Part shown: positions 13,292 to 23,951 of the stretch, piece by piece
Numbering within the stretch: the stretch's first letter is position 1
Layout of the letters: each line of letters opens with the position of its first letter
Assembly (NCBI GenBank): GCA_964547995.1
Contig: CAZJRB010000079.1
Span: 1-35,376, forward strand
Source of the DNA: CAZJRB01 sp964547995
GTDB lineage: Bacteria > Planctomycetota > Planctomycetia > Pirellulales > Thermoguttaceae
Reading direction: 5' to 3'
Length of the DNA: 35,376 nucleotides
Notes under the pieces: model-generated
What the model saw: the letters and a program-made list of their open reading frames with translations, nothing else
Told to the model about the DNA's origin: nothing
The model's database searches: none
Made by a program: the position numbers and the translations under genes

Positions 13292-16258
13292 TCACTTCAC
13301 CACGAAATTCACCATGCGCCCCGGGACGACGATCGTCTTGACGATCGTCTTGCCTTCGAGCAACTCGGCGATGCGGGAATCGTTTTTCGCCGCTTCCTCG
13401 AGTGCGGTCTTGTCGGCGTCGGGGGGAACCTGGATCCGGCTGCGGAGCTTGCCCTGGATCTGGACCGGCACCTCGATGGTGTCCTCTTTGATGAGTGCCT
13501 CGTCGAACTTGGGCCACGGCTCGTAGGCGAGCGTTTCTTCGTGTCCCAAGGCTTGCCAAAGCTCCTCGGCCACATGCGGCGCAAACGGCGAAAGCAGCAG
13601 CACGAATTGCTCCATCGCGCACTTCGGCCGCTGCTCTTGCTTGAGAAAGAAATTCGTGAACTCCATCATCCGGGCGATGGCCGTGTTGAACGCCATCCGG
13701 TCAATGTCCTCGGTCACCGCCTGGATTGTCCTGTGCAGGACGCGGTTCGCCTCGGCATTTGGCTCGGCGTCCTCGACGGCTGCGCAGAGCCGGACGGTTT
13801 CCGCCCGGTCGTCGATGATCATCCGCCAGGCGCGGTCGAGGAATCCGCGGACTCCGCTGACGCCGTCCATGCTCCATGGCTTGACGGCTTCCAGCGGGCC
13901 CATGAACATCTCGTACAGCCGCAGTGAGTCGGCACCGTATTCATGGACGATGTTGTCGGGATTGACGACGTTGCCACGGCTTTTCGACATCTTGTACGCG
14001 CGGCTGTCGATCTTGATTCCGGGACCTTCCTTCAGCACGAAGGCATCGCCCTGTTTCTCGGCGTTTTCCGGCTCGATCTTCACAGCAGTAACCGGTTCGC
14101 CGGAAGTTTTCAGCACGAACTGCTCCTTCTCGGTTTCCTTGACCTCGGAGGCCGTAACCCAATCGCCGGTCCCGTTCTTATACCCGGTACACTCCATCTC
14201 GCCGAGAATCATCCCCTGATTGACGAGCTTTTGGAACGGCTCGTCGGTGCTCGCAAGGCCGCGATCGTAGAGCACTTTGTGCCAGAACCGGGCGTAGAGC
14301 AGGTGGAGCACGGCGTGCTCGGCCCCGCCCACGTACAGATCGACCGGCATCCACGCCTTGTCGATCTCGGGGTCGACCAGGGCCTTGTCGTTTTTCGGGT
14401 CGAGGAATCTCAGATAGTACCAGCAGGAGCCGGCCCATTGAGGCATGGTGTTCGTCTCGCGCTTGTAGCGCACCCCGTCGATCGTCACGTAGAGCCAATC
14501 CTCCGGCGCGGCGTCCAGCGGCGGCTCGGGCGTGTCGTGCGCGGCGTTGAACTCCATCTCCTCGGGCAGGTCGAGCGGGAGTTCGTCGGCCGATAGCGCG
14601 CGGACCGTGCCGGTCGGCTTGCCGTCGTCGTCCAATTCGTGGAGGATCGGGAACGGCTCGCCCCAAAAATGCTGCCTGCTGAAGAGCCAGTCGCGGAGCT
14701 TGTAGTTGACCGCACTGCGGCCCTGGCCCTTTGTTTCAAGGTCCTCGGCGATTTTCCGCTTGAACTGTGATGTTTTGAGCCCGTCATAGGGGCCCGAGTT
14801 TATCGCAGTCCCTTCCCCTCTTGGCTCGAAAGCATGTCCCGCGAAAACAATCTGCTTCTCGTCACCAGTGTATACGTCTTCACCACGCAAGATTCTCTTG
14901 CGCCAATCCAAGTATTCATCGTACGCCTGCCCTGAGTTGATAACGGCGTCACCTTTCCCGATGCCGCCTGTCGGCGGTTCAACAACCGCTGTTATTGGCA
15001 GGTCGTGTGTTTGAGCGAACTCGAAGTCGCGGGTGTCGTGCGCCGGGACGGCCATGATGGCCCCGGTGCCGTAGCTTATGAGCACGTAGTCGGCCACCCA
15101 GATCGGAATCGCCTCGTCGTTGACCGGGTTGATCGCGTAGGAACCGGTAAACACACCGGTCTTCTCTTTGGCGAGATCGGTCCGGTCGAGGTCGCTTTTC
15201 CGGGCGGCCTCCTCGCAGTAACTCTTGACGGCGTCGGCCTGCTCCGGCGTAGTCAGCCGCTCGACGAACGGGTGTTCGGGTGCGAGGACCATGTAGGTTG
15301 CCCCAAAGAGCGTGTCCGGCCGGGTGGTATAGATTCGCAGGACCTCGTCGCCCGGTTTCTTGGGATAGCCGGCGGCGGCCCGGTCGTACTTCCATCCTTC
15401 GTATTCCTTGGCCGACGGCTTGCCGTCTTCGGCGGCGATGGTGCCGATGAAGAAATCGACGTCGGCCCCGGTGCTGCGGCCGATCCAGTTCCGCTGGAGT
15501 ATTTTGATGTTCTCCGGCCAATCGAGTGCGTCGAGGTCTTTTTCAAGGCGATCGGCGTATGCGGTGATCCGGAGCATCCACTGCCGAAGCGGAATCCGCA
15601 CCACCGGATGTCCCCCGCGTTCGCTCACGCCGCCGACCACTTCCTCGTTCGATAGCACGGTCCCCAGCGCGGCGCACCAGTTGACGGGCGCTTCGAGCTG
15701 GTACGCCAGCCGGTGCTCGTCCCGGTACCCGGCAACTGCTTCCTTCCCTTGCTGCTCGATTTCGTCGGGTATCGGCAATTCGGCGATTGGGCGCCCCTTC
15801 TTCTGCTGCTCGTCGAACCAGGTGTCAAAGAGCGTCAGGAAGATAAATTGCGTCCAGCGGAAGTAATCGACGTCGGTGGTGGCCAGTTCGCGGTCCCAGT
15901 CAAAGCTGAAGCCGATCATCTTCAACTGGCGGCGGAAATTGGCGATATTCTCCTCGGTGGTGGCCCGCGGATGCGTGCCCGTCTTCTTGGCGTGCTGCTC
16001 GGCCGGCAGCCCGAAGGCGTCCCAGCCCATCGGGTGCATCACGCTGATGCCCCGCATCCGGTTGTAGCGGCAGACGATGTCGGTGGCCGTGTAACCTTCC
16101 GGGTGGCCGACGTGGAGTCCGTCGCCGCTGGGATAGGGAAACATGTCCAGGGCGTACAATTTGCGGCCCTTGGGTAATTTAGGGGCTGCAAACGTCTTAT
16201 TCTCTTCCCAATACTGTTGCCACTTCGGTTCCAGCGTGGCCGGGTTGTATCGAGGCAT
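13292..16258 (-). CDS. leuS: Leucyl-tRNA synthetase
   Basis: A 988-residue class Ia aminoacyl-tRNA synthetase that charges tRNA-Leu. The N-terminus PRYNPATLEPKWQQYW is typical. The HIGH-type motif appears as HVGH near residue 47 within FPYPSGDGLHVGHPEGY, and KMSKSRGN near residue 754. The CP1 editing domain is recognisable by TTRPDTLFGATYMVLAPEH and by YGTGAIMAVPAHDTRD. The anticodon-binding and C-terminal domains follow, ending VPGRMVNFVVK. It is longer than the roughly 860 residues usual in bacteria; extra sequence lies in and around the editing and leucine-specific regions. ATG 16258 has GGAG six bases upstream and is preferred over a GTG four codons earlier. No T-box leader is seen in the upstream 200 bases. 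Confidence 0.97.
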   Translation of the reverse strand: MPRYNPATLEPKWQQYWEENKTFAAPKLPKGRKLYALDMFPYPSGDGLHVGHPEGYTATDIVCRYNRMRGISVMHPMGWDAFGLPAEQHAKKTGTHPRATTEENIANFRRQLKMIGFSFDWDRELATTDVDYFRWTQFIFLTLFDTWFDEQQKKGRPIAELPIPDEIEQQGKEAVAGYRDEHRLAYQLEAPVNWCAALGTVLSNEEVVGGVSERGGHPVVRIPLRQWMLRITAYADRLEKDLDALDWPENIKILQRNWIGRSTGADVDFFIGTIAAEDGKPSAKEYEGWKYDRAAAGYPKKPGDEVLRIYTTRPDTLFGATYMVLAPEHPFVERLTTPEQADAVKSYCEEAARKSDLDRTDLAKEKTGVFTGSYAINPVNDEAIPIWVADYVLISYGTGAIMAVPAHDTRDFEFAQTHDLPITAVVEPPTGGIGKGDAVINSGQAYDEYLDWRKRILRGEDVYTGDEKQIVFAGHAFEPRGEGTAINSGPYDGLKTSQFKRKIAEDLETKGQGRSAVNYKLRDWLFSRQHFWGEPFPILHELDDDGKPTGTVRALSADELPLDLPEEMEFNAAHDTPEPPLDAAPEDWLYVTIDGVRYKRETNTMPQWAGSCWYYLRFLDPKNDKALVDPEIDKAWMPVDLYVGGAEHAVLHLLYARFWHKVLYDRGLASTDEPFQKLVNQGMILGEMECTGYKNGTGDWVTASEVKETEKEQFVLKTSGEPVTAVKIEPENAEKQGDAFVLKEGPGIKIDSRAYKMSKSRGNVVNPDNIVHEYGADSLRLYEMFMGPLEAVKPWSMDGVSGVRGFLDRAWRMIIDDRAETVRLCAAVEDAEPNAEANRVLHRTIQAVTEDIDRMAFNTAIARMMEFTNFFLKQEQRPKCAMEQFVLLLSPFAPHVAEELWQALGHEETLAYEPWPKFDEALIKEDTIEVPVQIQGKLRSRIQVPPDADKTALEEAAKNDSRIAELLEGKTIVKTIVVPGRMVNFVVK

Positions 16259-16445
16259 GATGCTCTCCACTGGGGTCGATCTTTTGACAAGCGACCGATT
16301 CTACCGGTTCAGGGCAGTTTCGGCAAAGGGAATCGCAGAGTCTTACGCCTCGGCGATTGCCCTTGAACGTGGTGGCGTTTTTCGCTAAAAGTCCGCCCTA
16401 TCCCTCTCATTGCTTTTCACCTTAGTCTCGACCAGACGCAGCTTT

Positions 16446-16457
16446 CCTCCCAGGAGG
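16446..16457 (+). promoter_or_regulatory. Shine-Dalgarno inside a small palindrome
   Basis: CCTCCCAGGAGG places the AGGAGG ribosome-binding site of the SH3b gene (ATG 16466) next to its own complement. A four-base stem with loop CCAG could partly mask the site. This is weak and may be coincidence. Confidence 0.3.
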
Positions 16458-16465
16458 CGTTTCCC

Positions 16466-17746
16466 ATGCGTGTGATCTTTGCCGTTGCAGCGATCTACTG
16501 TACCGCCGTCACGTCCCCCGCTAGCGGGGAGCGGACTCTTCCCTACAAGGCGTTTGTCACGGCCAACGATGTGTATGTCCGCAGCGGCCCCGGCCAGAGC
16601 TATTATCCCACCGACAAGCTCAAGGCGGGCCGGGAAGTCGAAGTCTACAGGCACGATCCCGGTGGGTGGTGTGCAATCCGTCCCGTCAAGGGTAGTTTCT
16701 CTTGGGTTTCGGACCGCTACCTTCAGGGCGGCAAAGATGATCTGGCGATCGTCACCGCCGACGGGGTTGCTTCCCGGGTGGGCAGCCGATTCAGCGACAT
16801 TCGCGACGTGATCCAGATCCGGCTCCACAAGGGCGAGGTGGTCGAGGTGCTCGATTGCGTGCAAACGGGTTCGCGGAAGTGGTACAAGATTACCCCGCCT
16901 TCCGGCGAATTCCGCTGGGTCGCCGGCAAGTATCTCGATCCCGACTACCCCAAGGACGGCATCCGCAAGACGGGCATTGCCGAAAACAACGCGAAACAGG
17001 CGCAAGACGAGCCGGTCGACGACTCGCAACCTGGCGAGCCGGCGGCCTTTGTCCGGCAATCGCTCGACGGCGAGCCGGCCGGGATTCCTGCCCCCGGCGA
17101 CATCGCAAAAAAACCGCGACCGTTGGTCGCGCCCGCCGACCGTACAGTCCAACAGAGCGAGGAGCCGCCGCCGGGCCCCCGGACCATCAGCCCGGAGGAG
17201 TTCCGGGCCGAGATGGAAGACCTCGATCTGAGACTCTCGACGATGGTTATCGAAGAGCCGACCGTTTGGTCGTTCGGCGCCATGCGCCGGCGGGCGCAGG
17301 AGATGTTCAATCTTGCCGAGACGGCGATTGAGCGGGGGCGTGCCCGAGCCCTTATGAACAAGTTGGCCCGTTTTGCCGACATCAAGCAGCGTTACGGCGA
17401 AATGGTCGCCGTGCAGGAGAAGATCGAGCGGGCTGCCGGCAGGCTGGCGGCGTTGGATGGGGCGGAAGATCCCGCTGCCGGGCTCCCCCATCCGCTTGAA
17501 GACCGTTTTGACGGAGTCGGCCAGTTGACGCGAGTGGTCTCTCCAAAGACGGATTCCCCGCGTTTCGCGCTGGTCGACGAGCAGGGCGAGGTGCGTTGTT
17601 ACGTGAGCCCCGCACCGGGGGTGAAACTGCAATATTACCTGGGCCGCCGCGTCGGTGTGACCGGCAACCGCGGCTACATGCCGGAACAGCGAGCCCATCA
17701 CGTTATGGCCCGCCACGTGAACCTGCTGGAAGGGCAGATGCGCTAG
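16466..17746 (+). CDS. Exported protein with two SH3b domains
   Basis: A 426-residue protein with a short signal peptide (RVIFAVAAIYCTAVTSPASG). Two bacterial SH3 domains follow: residues about 27-90 (VTANDVYVRSGPGQSYYPTD, then SFSWVSDRYL) and about 93-155 (VTADGVASRVGS, then FRWVAGKYLDP). A Pro-rich linker (about 160-245) is followed by a helical region and a C-terminal beta-rich unit (YVSPAPGVKLQYYLGRRVGV) that resembles an OB- or SH3-like fold. Cell-wall or surface binding is inferred from SH3b. The linker includes KKPRPLVAPA, which is encoded by a REP-like palindrome at 17114-17133. AGGAGG lies eight bases upstream of the ATG. It is divergent from leuS. Confidence 0.85.
   Translation: MRVIFAVAAIYCTAVTSPASGERTLPYKAFVTANDVYVRSGPGQSYYPTDKLKAGREVEVYRHDPGGWCAIRPVKGSFSWVSDRYLQGGKDDLAIVTADGVASRVGSRFSDIRDVIQIRLHKGEVVEVLDCVQTGSRKWYKITPPSGEFRWVAGKYLDPDYPKDGIRKTGIAENNAKQAQDEPVDDSQPGEPAAFVRQSLDGEPAGIPAPGDIAKKPRPLVAPADRTVQQSEEPPPGPRTISPEEFRAEMEDLDLRLSTMVIEEPTVWSFGAMRRRAQEMFNLAETAIERGRARALMNKLARFADIKQRYGEMVAVQEKIERAAGRLAALDGAEDPAAGLPHPLEDRFDGVGQLTRVVSPKTDSPRFALVDEQGEVRCYVSPAPGVKLQYYLGRRVGVTGNRGYMPEQRAHHVMARHVNLLEGQMR
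17114..17133. repeat. REP-like palindrome inside a coding sequence
   Basis: The hairpin CGCGACC-GTT-GGTCGCG is preceded and followed by C residues. It matches 19 of 20 bases of the left arm of the doublet at 10553-10638. It is in frame within the Pro-rich linker of the SH3b protein. Confidence 0.65.
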
Positions 17747-17812
17747 TCGTCGTTTGTGCCCGGACACCGCTGGCTGCCGATCGCGGCCGGCGTTTCCGAT
17801 AGGAGGATAATC

Positions 17813-18691
17813 GTGAGACTTCTATATCTCGTCGTGTTTGGCCTCTCTCTCAGTTCGCTGGGATGTGCTTTGGTCCCCGTTCCTTATCCTGCAAATGCAA
17901 CAAGAGGGGTTCGGGAAATTCGCGTGCTTGATGCAGAAACGGCAACCGACATTCCAGGCGCGCAAGCCTCGATCGGCACCATGGATGCCCGCCACAATTG
18001 GTTCACGTTCGATGGCTACAACTGGACCAACTTCTGCCAACCGATGCTGGTCAGTCTGAACGAGGAGGATGAAGAGGACGAGCCATCGGCGCCGGGACTG
18101 GCCCGTAACGGGGACGACACCTTTGCAGTTCCCAGACGCCTCGTCTTGGGCGCCGTTCGGCCTTTTGGACTGATTGGACCTCTTGGGTGGGCGCTCGAAA
18201 ACACGCCTACGGTCTATTACTCCGTATCCGCGCCTGGTTATCACCAGGCACAGTTATCCTATGCAATCAACCGCCGTCCGGACGTGGGCTTCAGCAGCAT
18301 CGGACATCTCTTGCCGCAGCGATCGCACGTCGGCGTGATGACAGGCGGAGCGTGGACATTGGTGCAGGAAGTCGACGGAGAACTGCGTACGGTCGACGCC
18401 GAGAACGGCCCCGAGGTCGCAATGTGCGAATTCCGGAGAGACGGAATCCTGTATTTCTATCTGCGGCGCCGCTCGCCGGAAACGCTGGCAAACGCACACT
18501 TCTTCAGTGATTGGAAAGCGGGCACAAGGGAAAACGACGCAGCGCAGATCCAATTGGCCGGGCACGCGGAAGAGGTGCCGGCGGAGGTCGCGCCATTGCC
18601 GCTGGCAACGGGGGATTGCAAAGTCGCAAGTGGGTTACTAAACTCACCTCATGCGCAACATCGAACTGAAGGCCCGGCTCGCTGGCCTTGA
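17813..18691 (+). CDS. Putative lipoprotein, function unknown
   Basis: A 292-residue protein. The GTG start at 17813 is supported by AGGAGG six bases upstream. The N-terminus RLLYLVVFGLSLSSLGC looks like a lipoprotein signal with Cys near residue 18, though the lipobox (S-L-G-C) is imperfect. The mature part has a carboxypeptidase-regulatory-like opening (REIRVLDAETATDIPGAQASI), suggesting a beta-sandwich, plus an acidic loop LNEEDEEDEPS. No catalytic motif is recognised. The C-terminus overlaps the CYTH gene start by 41 bases in another frame, so the two are probably co-transcribed. Confidence 0.7.
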   Translation: MRLLYLVVFGLSLSSLGCALVPVPYPANATRGVREIRVLDAETATDIPGAQASIGTMDARHNWFTFDGYNWTNFCQPMLVSLNEEDEEDEPSAPGLARNGDDTFAVPRRLVLGAVRPFGLIGPLGWALENTPTVYYSVSAPGYHQAQLSYAINRRPDVGFSSIGHLLPQRSHVGVMTGGAWTLVQEVDGELRTVDAENGPEVAMCEFRRDGILYFYLRRRSPETLANAHFFSDWKAGTRENDAAQIQLAGHAEEVPAEVAPLPLATGDCKVASGLLNSPHAQHRTEGPARWP

Positions 18692-19154
18692 CGCGGCCCG
18701 CGAAATCGCCGAATCGCTCGCCACCGAACGGCTGGGCGTACAGCACCAGGTCGATACCTACTTCAACTGCCGCAACGGCCGGCTGAAGCTCCGCCAGATC
18801 GACAACCTGCGGTCGGAACTCGTCTGGTACGCCCGAGCGGACGAAGAGGGCCCCAAGGCAAGCGACTACGCGGTAGTGCCCATCTCGAATCCGGAGACCC
18901 TCAAAATGGCGTTGACTGCCGCTTTGGGGGTGCGAGGGGTCGTCGACAAGCGGCGAGAAATCTATCTCGTCGATAACGTGCGGGTCCACCTGGATGAGGT
19001 CGCCGGACTGGGGACATTCTTGGAGTTCGAGGCGGTCCTCGGCCCGGGGGTCGAGGACGCGGCCGGCCATGCCCGACTGGCGGGACTTCAGCAGCAGTTC
19101 GGCATCGCCCCGGCCGATTTGCTCCCGGGTTCGTACAGTGACATGATTTCGTAA
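18651..19154 (+). CDS. CYTH-domain protein (class IV adenylate cyclase-like)
   Basis: A 167-residue CYTH/triphosphate tunnel protein. The N-terminal NIELKARL is the signature acidic-basic strand of the family, in the form found in class IV adenylate cyclases and thiamine-triphosphatase-like enzymes. Other tunnel strands are VDTYFNCRNGRLKLRQID, ELVWYARAD, KRREIYLVDNVRVHLDEV and GTFLEFEAVL. The expected substrate is an Mg-bound triphosphate. cAMP synthesis cannot be distinguished from phosphatase activity by sequence. ATG 18651 has no clear ribosome-binding site and lies within the end of the lipoprotein gene, so reinitiation is possible. Its stop codon falls inside a hairpin repeat. Confidence 0.82.
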   Translation: MRNIELKARLAGLDAAREIAESLATERLGVQHQVDTYFNCRNGRLKLRQIDNLRSELVWYARADEEGPKASDYAVVPISNPETLKMALTAALGVRGVVDKRREIYLVDNVRVHLDEVAGLGTFLEFEAVLGPGVEDAAGHARLAGLQQQFGIAPADLLPGSYSDMIS

Positions 19155-19184
19155 GTCATTATCTGACAAGAGCTTGCGTCCTGG
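19150..19184. repeat. Hairpin repeat, copy B
   Basis: CGTAAG (19150-19155) can pair with CTTGCG (19173-19178), with one G-T wobble. It resembles copy A at 19-53 (about 25 of 35 positions). It overlaps the CYTH stop codon and could serve as a 3'-end structure. Confidence 0.45.
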
Positions 19185-19199
19185 AGGTTTCCGCGGAAG

Positions 19200-19228
19200 T
19201 TGTCCTGGGGCCGTTCATCTGCTACACT
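19200..19228 (+). promoter_or_regulatory. Candidate sigma-70-like promoter of gltA
   Basis: TTGTCC (19200-19205) and TACACT (19223-19228) are separated by 17 bases; each matches its consensus at four of six positions. It is 85 bases before the gltA ATG and would drive the acyl-CoA cluster. Confidence 0.35.
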
Positions 19229-19312
19229 TGAGCGGTTCGGGAAGCCCAGTTCGGGTTATTCAAGGGGCCCACCGATCCCTGTGTCAGCGGCTCCCCATTC
19301 GAGGAGACCTTT

Positions 19313-20601
<1,289 letters not shown>

Positions 20602-20605
<4 letters not shown>

Positions 20606-22716
20606 TTCACTACGACGTTTCCGAACGCATTTGCGTCCTGCGGCTCGATGCCCCGCCATTGAATGTCATTACGTTCGCGTTGCTCGACGAACTCCGGGCG
20701 GCAACCCGCCGTGCGAATGACGACTCGAACGTGCAAGGAATCGTCATTACGGGCGACGCCGGTCATTTCAGCGTTGGGGCGGATATCAGCATCTTCAAGG
20801 AAATTGCGTCCGCCGAAGACGCCGTTCGCACGTCGCGGATTTTTCAAGAGGCCTACCAGGAGATCGAGGATTCGCCGAAGCCCGTTGTTGCGGCGGTTGC
20901 CGGGGGCATGATGGGCGGGGCCGTCGAGCTGGCCGCCGTGTGCCACTTCCGTGTGTGTGCCGGGAAGACCTGGTTTAGCATGCCGGAGGTCAACCTCGGC
21001 ATCAATTCCGGCGCCGGGGGAACGCAACGGCTGCCACGGTTGATCGGAGTCGGCCCCGCGCTCGACATGCTCTTGACCGGAAAACCGGTCGATTCCGCGA
21101 AAGCGCTGAAACTGGGATTGGTCGATGCGGTTTGCGAGGGCGGGGAGTTAACGGCTTGCGCCGGAGAAATTCTCCAATCGATGAAAAGCCCCCGCACCGC
21201 GTGCCGGGGGGACGCGGAATCATGCGAAATCATCCGCACCCGCGACCGCGTCGACAGGTTGGAGGACGACGCCGCGCGAGAAACTCTGTTTGCAGAGGCA
21301 GAGCAGCAGGTTGCAGAGGGACGCCCGGAAATTATCGCCCCGCGGAAAATTCTCGAAGCAGTCAAGATCGGCTTGGAAGAGTCGTTCGAAGCCGGCCTGC
21401 GAAAGGAGCAGGAGTTCTTCGCCGATTGCATGGCAACGCCCGCAACGCAGAACAAGATCTACATCTTCTTTGCCCATCGCGAGACGGGCAAAGTTCCATA
21501 TCTTGGCGACGTGAAGCCGGCCGAAGTGGCAAAGGCCGCCGTGATCGGCATGGGCTCGATGGGAACCGGTATCGCGCACGCCCTGATGATCGCCGGCGTG
21601 CCGGTCGTCGTCCGCGACGAAGATGATGCGATTCTGGAGAAGGGAACCGCCAAGATCACCGGCTCGATCGAAGGCCGCGTGAAGCAGGGCAAGCTCGACC
21701 CCGAGCGGGCCGGAGGGATGCTGAAACTGCTTGCGACGACGACCGACTGGCAGGAAATCGCCGACGCCGATCTTGTGATCGAAGCCGTCTTTGAAAACAC
21801 GGCCGTGAAGCACACCGTCCTTCGGCGGATTGAAGACGTCTGCGGCGACGATGCGATCATCGCCAGCAACACGTCGACGATCTCCCTCGACGTTCTGGCC
21901 GATGCGATGCAACGGCCCGAGCGGCTGATCGGGATGCACTTCTTCAATCCGGCCCATCGAATGCCGCTGGTCGAGGTGATTCGCCGCGAGGCGACGCCGG
22001 CGGGCGTCATGGCCACGGCACTGCAATTCGCCGGGCGGATCCGCAAAACGCCCGTCCTGGTCCGCAACCGCGAGGGATTTCTGGTCAATCGCATCTTCAT
22101 TCCGTACTTGAAGGAGGCGTTTTGGCTGCTCGAAGAGGGGGCGGATGCAGCGGCGATCGACGCCGCGATGGTCGAGTTCGGCTTCCCGATGGGACCACTT
22201 ACGTTGATCGACATGGCCGGGCTCGACATCCTCGCAATGACCGATGACGTCTTGAGACGCGCGTTTCCGCAGCACGGGCCGCTGTCGCCGGTGGCCGTTC
22301 GCCTTGTCGAGCGGGGACACCTGGGCCAAAAGACGGGGGCGGGAGTTTACAGGTACGAAAAAGGGGACTATACTCCGTTCCATAGCCGGGATGCGGAGGA
22401 AATCGTTGCCGATGTGCGAAGACAACAGGGACGGACGCCACGCCGGATCGATGCGGACGAAATCACCGACCGGCTTGTCCTGCGGATGGTGAGCGAGGCG
22501 TTCCACGTCGTGGAGGAGGGCATTGCCCAGCGAGAGTCGGACATCGACGCCGCCATGGTCCTCGGGACCGGGTTCCCCGACTTCCGGGGCGGCGTGCTGA
22601 AATACGCCCGCGACCGGGGACTCGACCGCGTGGCGGCCCGGCTCGAAGAACTCGCCTCGCAATGCGGCCGGCGGTTTTCGCCGTGTGAACTTTTGAAAAA
22701 GCTGAAAGGAGCGTGA
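20602..22716 (+). CDS. Enoyl-CoA hydratase/3-hydroxyacyl-CoA dehydrogenase fusion (FadB/FadJ-like)
   Basis: A 704-residue bifunctional beta-oxidation enzyme. The N-terminal crotonase domain (about 1-200) keeps both glutamates expected for hydration (GGAVELAAVCHF and SMPEVNLG), plus the oxyanion segment HFSVGADIS. After a linker comes the dehydrogenase: Rossmann motif AVIGMGSMGTGIAH near 313, ASNTSTISLD, and GMHFFNPAHRMPLVEV with the catalytic His. Two C-terminal 3HCDH domains follow (NREGFLVNRIFIPYLKEAFW; FPDFRGGVLKYA). It starts at ATG 20602, overlapping the gltA stop. It interconverts enoyl-, 3-hydroxy- and 3-ketoacyl-CoA. No thiolase gene is in the window; a KAS III-like gene is nearby instead. 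Confidence 0.94.
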
Positions 22717-22717
22717 T

Positions 22718-23938
22718 ATGGCGGAGCGGAAAGATTTTGAAGCCAACAAGGCTATGAAAGGGGTGATGGGCAAATACTTTACCGAGTTGACCGAAGGGCC
22801 GAAACAGGGAAAGAAAACGGCCTGGTGTACGAGCGTCGGACCCGCGGAGCTGCTCCAGGCGCTCGGCTTCAACGTCTTCTACCCGGAAAACCACGGTGCG
22901 ATGCTCGGCGCCACCCGCATGGCAACCGACCTGATCCCCCTGGCCAACGCCCGGGGATTCTCGCCCGACATCTGCTCCTACCTGACGGCCGACGTGGGGT
23001 CGTATCTGAAGGGCGAGAGCCCGATGCAAAAGATGAAGCTCCCCGGCCCGCCCAAGGCCGACGTGCTCGTGTTCAACACGAACCAGTGCCGCGACGTGAA
23101 GGATTGGTTCCAGTTCTACGCCCGCGAGTGGAACGTCCCGTGCGTGGGCATCCACACGCCCCGTTCCATCGGCGAACTCGACGACTGCATCATCGAGGAC
23201 GTCGCCCGGCAGACCGAGGCCCTGGTCGAGCCGCTCGAAGCGGTGGCGGGGCAAAAGTTCGACATCGACCGCCTCCGCGAGGCGGTCGATCTCTCCAAGC
23301 AGTGTACCCTGCTGTGGAAGGCGGTGCTTGAGGCGGCGGCCAACGTCCCCTCGCCGATTACCTTTTTCGATGGGACCGTGCAGATGGGCCCGGCCGTCGT
23401 GCTCCGCGGCGAGCAAGCGGCCATCGACTACTACAATATCCTGCTGCCGGAGTTGAAGCAGCGCATTGCCGACGGGGTCGCTGCCGTCGAGGGCGAGCGG
23501 TTCCGCGTCTATTGGGAAGGCATGCCCATCTGGGGGAAGCTCCGCGACCTCTCGACCCAGTTCCTCGAGCTGAAGACCTGCGTGGTGGCCTCGACCTATT
23601 GCAACAGTTGGATCTTCGACGCGCTGGACCCGGCCGATCCCTTCAAGAGCATGGCCCGGGCGTACTCGGGCATCTTTATCTGCCGCAGCGAGGACTGGAA
23701 GGAAAAGTACATCGAGGAAATGGTCGCCAAGTACAAGATCGGCGGCATCCTCTACCACGACGCCAAGACCTGCCCGAACAACAGCAACAGCCGCTACGAA
23801 ATGCCGCAGCGCCTGCAAACAAAGCTCGGCAAGCCCTACCTGATCGTCAACGGCGACTTAAACGACCTGCGGCTCTATTCGGAAGAGCAGACCCGCACGA
23901 ACATCGAGGCGTTTGCCGAGCAGCTTGCGGAGGTGTGA
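22718..23938 (+). CDS. 2-hydroxyacyl-CoA dehydratase-family subunit (HgdB/BcrC-like)
   Basis: A 406-residue member of the 2-hydroxyacyl-CoA dehydratase/benzoyl-CoA reductase family, which binds an iron-sulfur cluster and accepts an ATP-driven electron from a dedicated activator. The family N-terminal segment is WCTSVGPAELLQALGFNVFY (C37). Candidate cluster cysteines by position are C86 (DICSYLTADVGS), C124 (NTNQCRDVKDW) and C352 (YHDAKTCPNNS). Other cysteines are present. Dehydratases usually have two such subunits; only one is encoded here, so a homodimer is possible, as in double-cubane-cluster proteins. It begins one base after the fusion gene, with AAAGGAG upstream of its ATG. Substrate not assignable. 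Confidence 0.88.
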   Translation: MAERKDFEANKAMKGVMGKYFTELTEGPKQGKKTAWCTSVGPAELLQALGFNVFYPENHGAMLGATRMATDLIPLANARGFSPDICSYLTADVGSYLKGESPMQKMKLPGPPKADVLVFNTNQCRDVKDWFQFYAREWNVPCVGIHTPRSIGELDDCIIEDVARQTEALVEPLEAVAGQKFDIDRLREAVDLSKQCTLLWKAVLEAAANVPSPITFFDGTVQMGPAVVLRGEQAAIDYYNILLPELKQRIADGVAAVEGERFRVYWEGMPIWGKLRDLSTQFLELKTCVVASTYCNSWIFDALDPADPFKSMARAYSGIFICRSEDWKEKYIEEMVAKYKIGGILYHDAKTCPNNSNSRYEMPQRLQTKLGKPYLIVNGDLNDLRLYSEEQTRTNIEAFAEQLAEV

Positions 23939-23951
23939 AGAGGAACACACA

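Noticed and set aside
16259..16465. T-box or other riboswitch upstream of leuS
   Set aside because: I could not find a specifier stem or antiterminator consensus; the gap only needs to hold two divergent promoters.
16385..17767. A 460-codon minus-strand open frame
   Set aside because: It is opposite the SH3b gene, which has a strong ribosome-binding site, signal peptide and recognisable domains.
21220..22872. A 550-codon minus-strand open frame
   Set aside because: It lies opposite the hydratase/dehydrogenase fusion, whose motifs and codon pattern are clear. No domain is recognisable in the antisense product.
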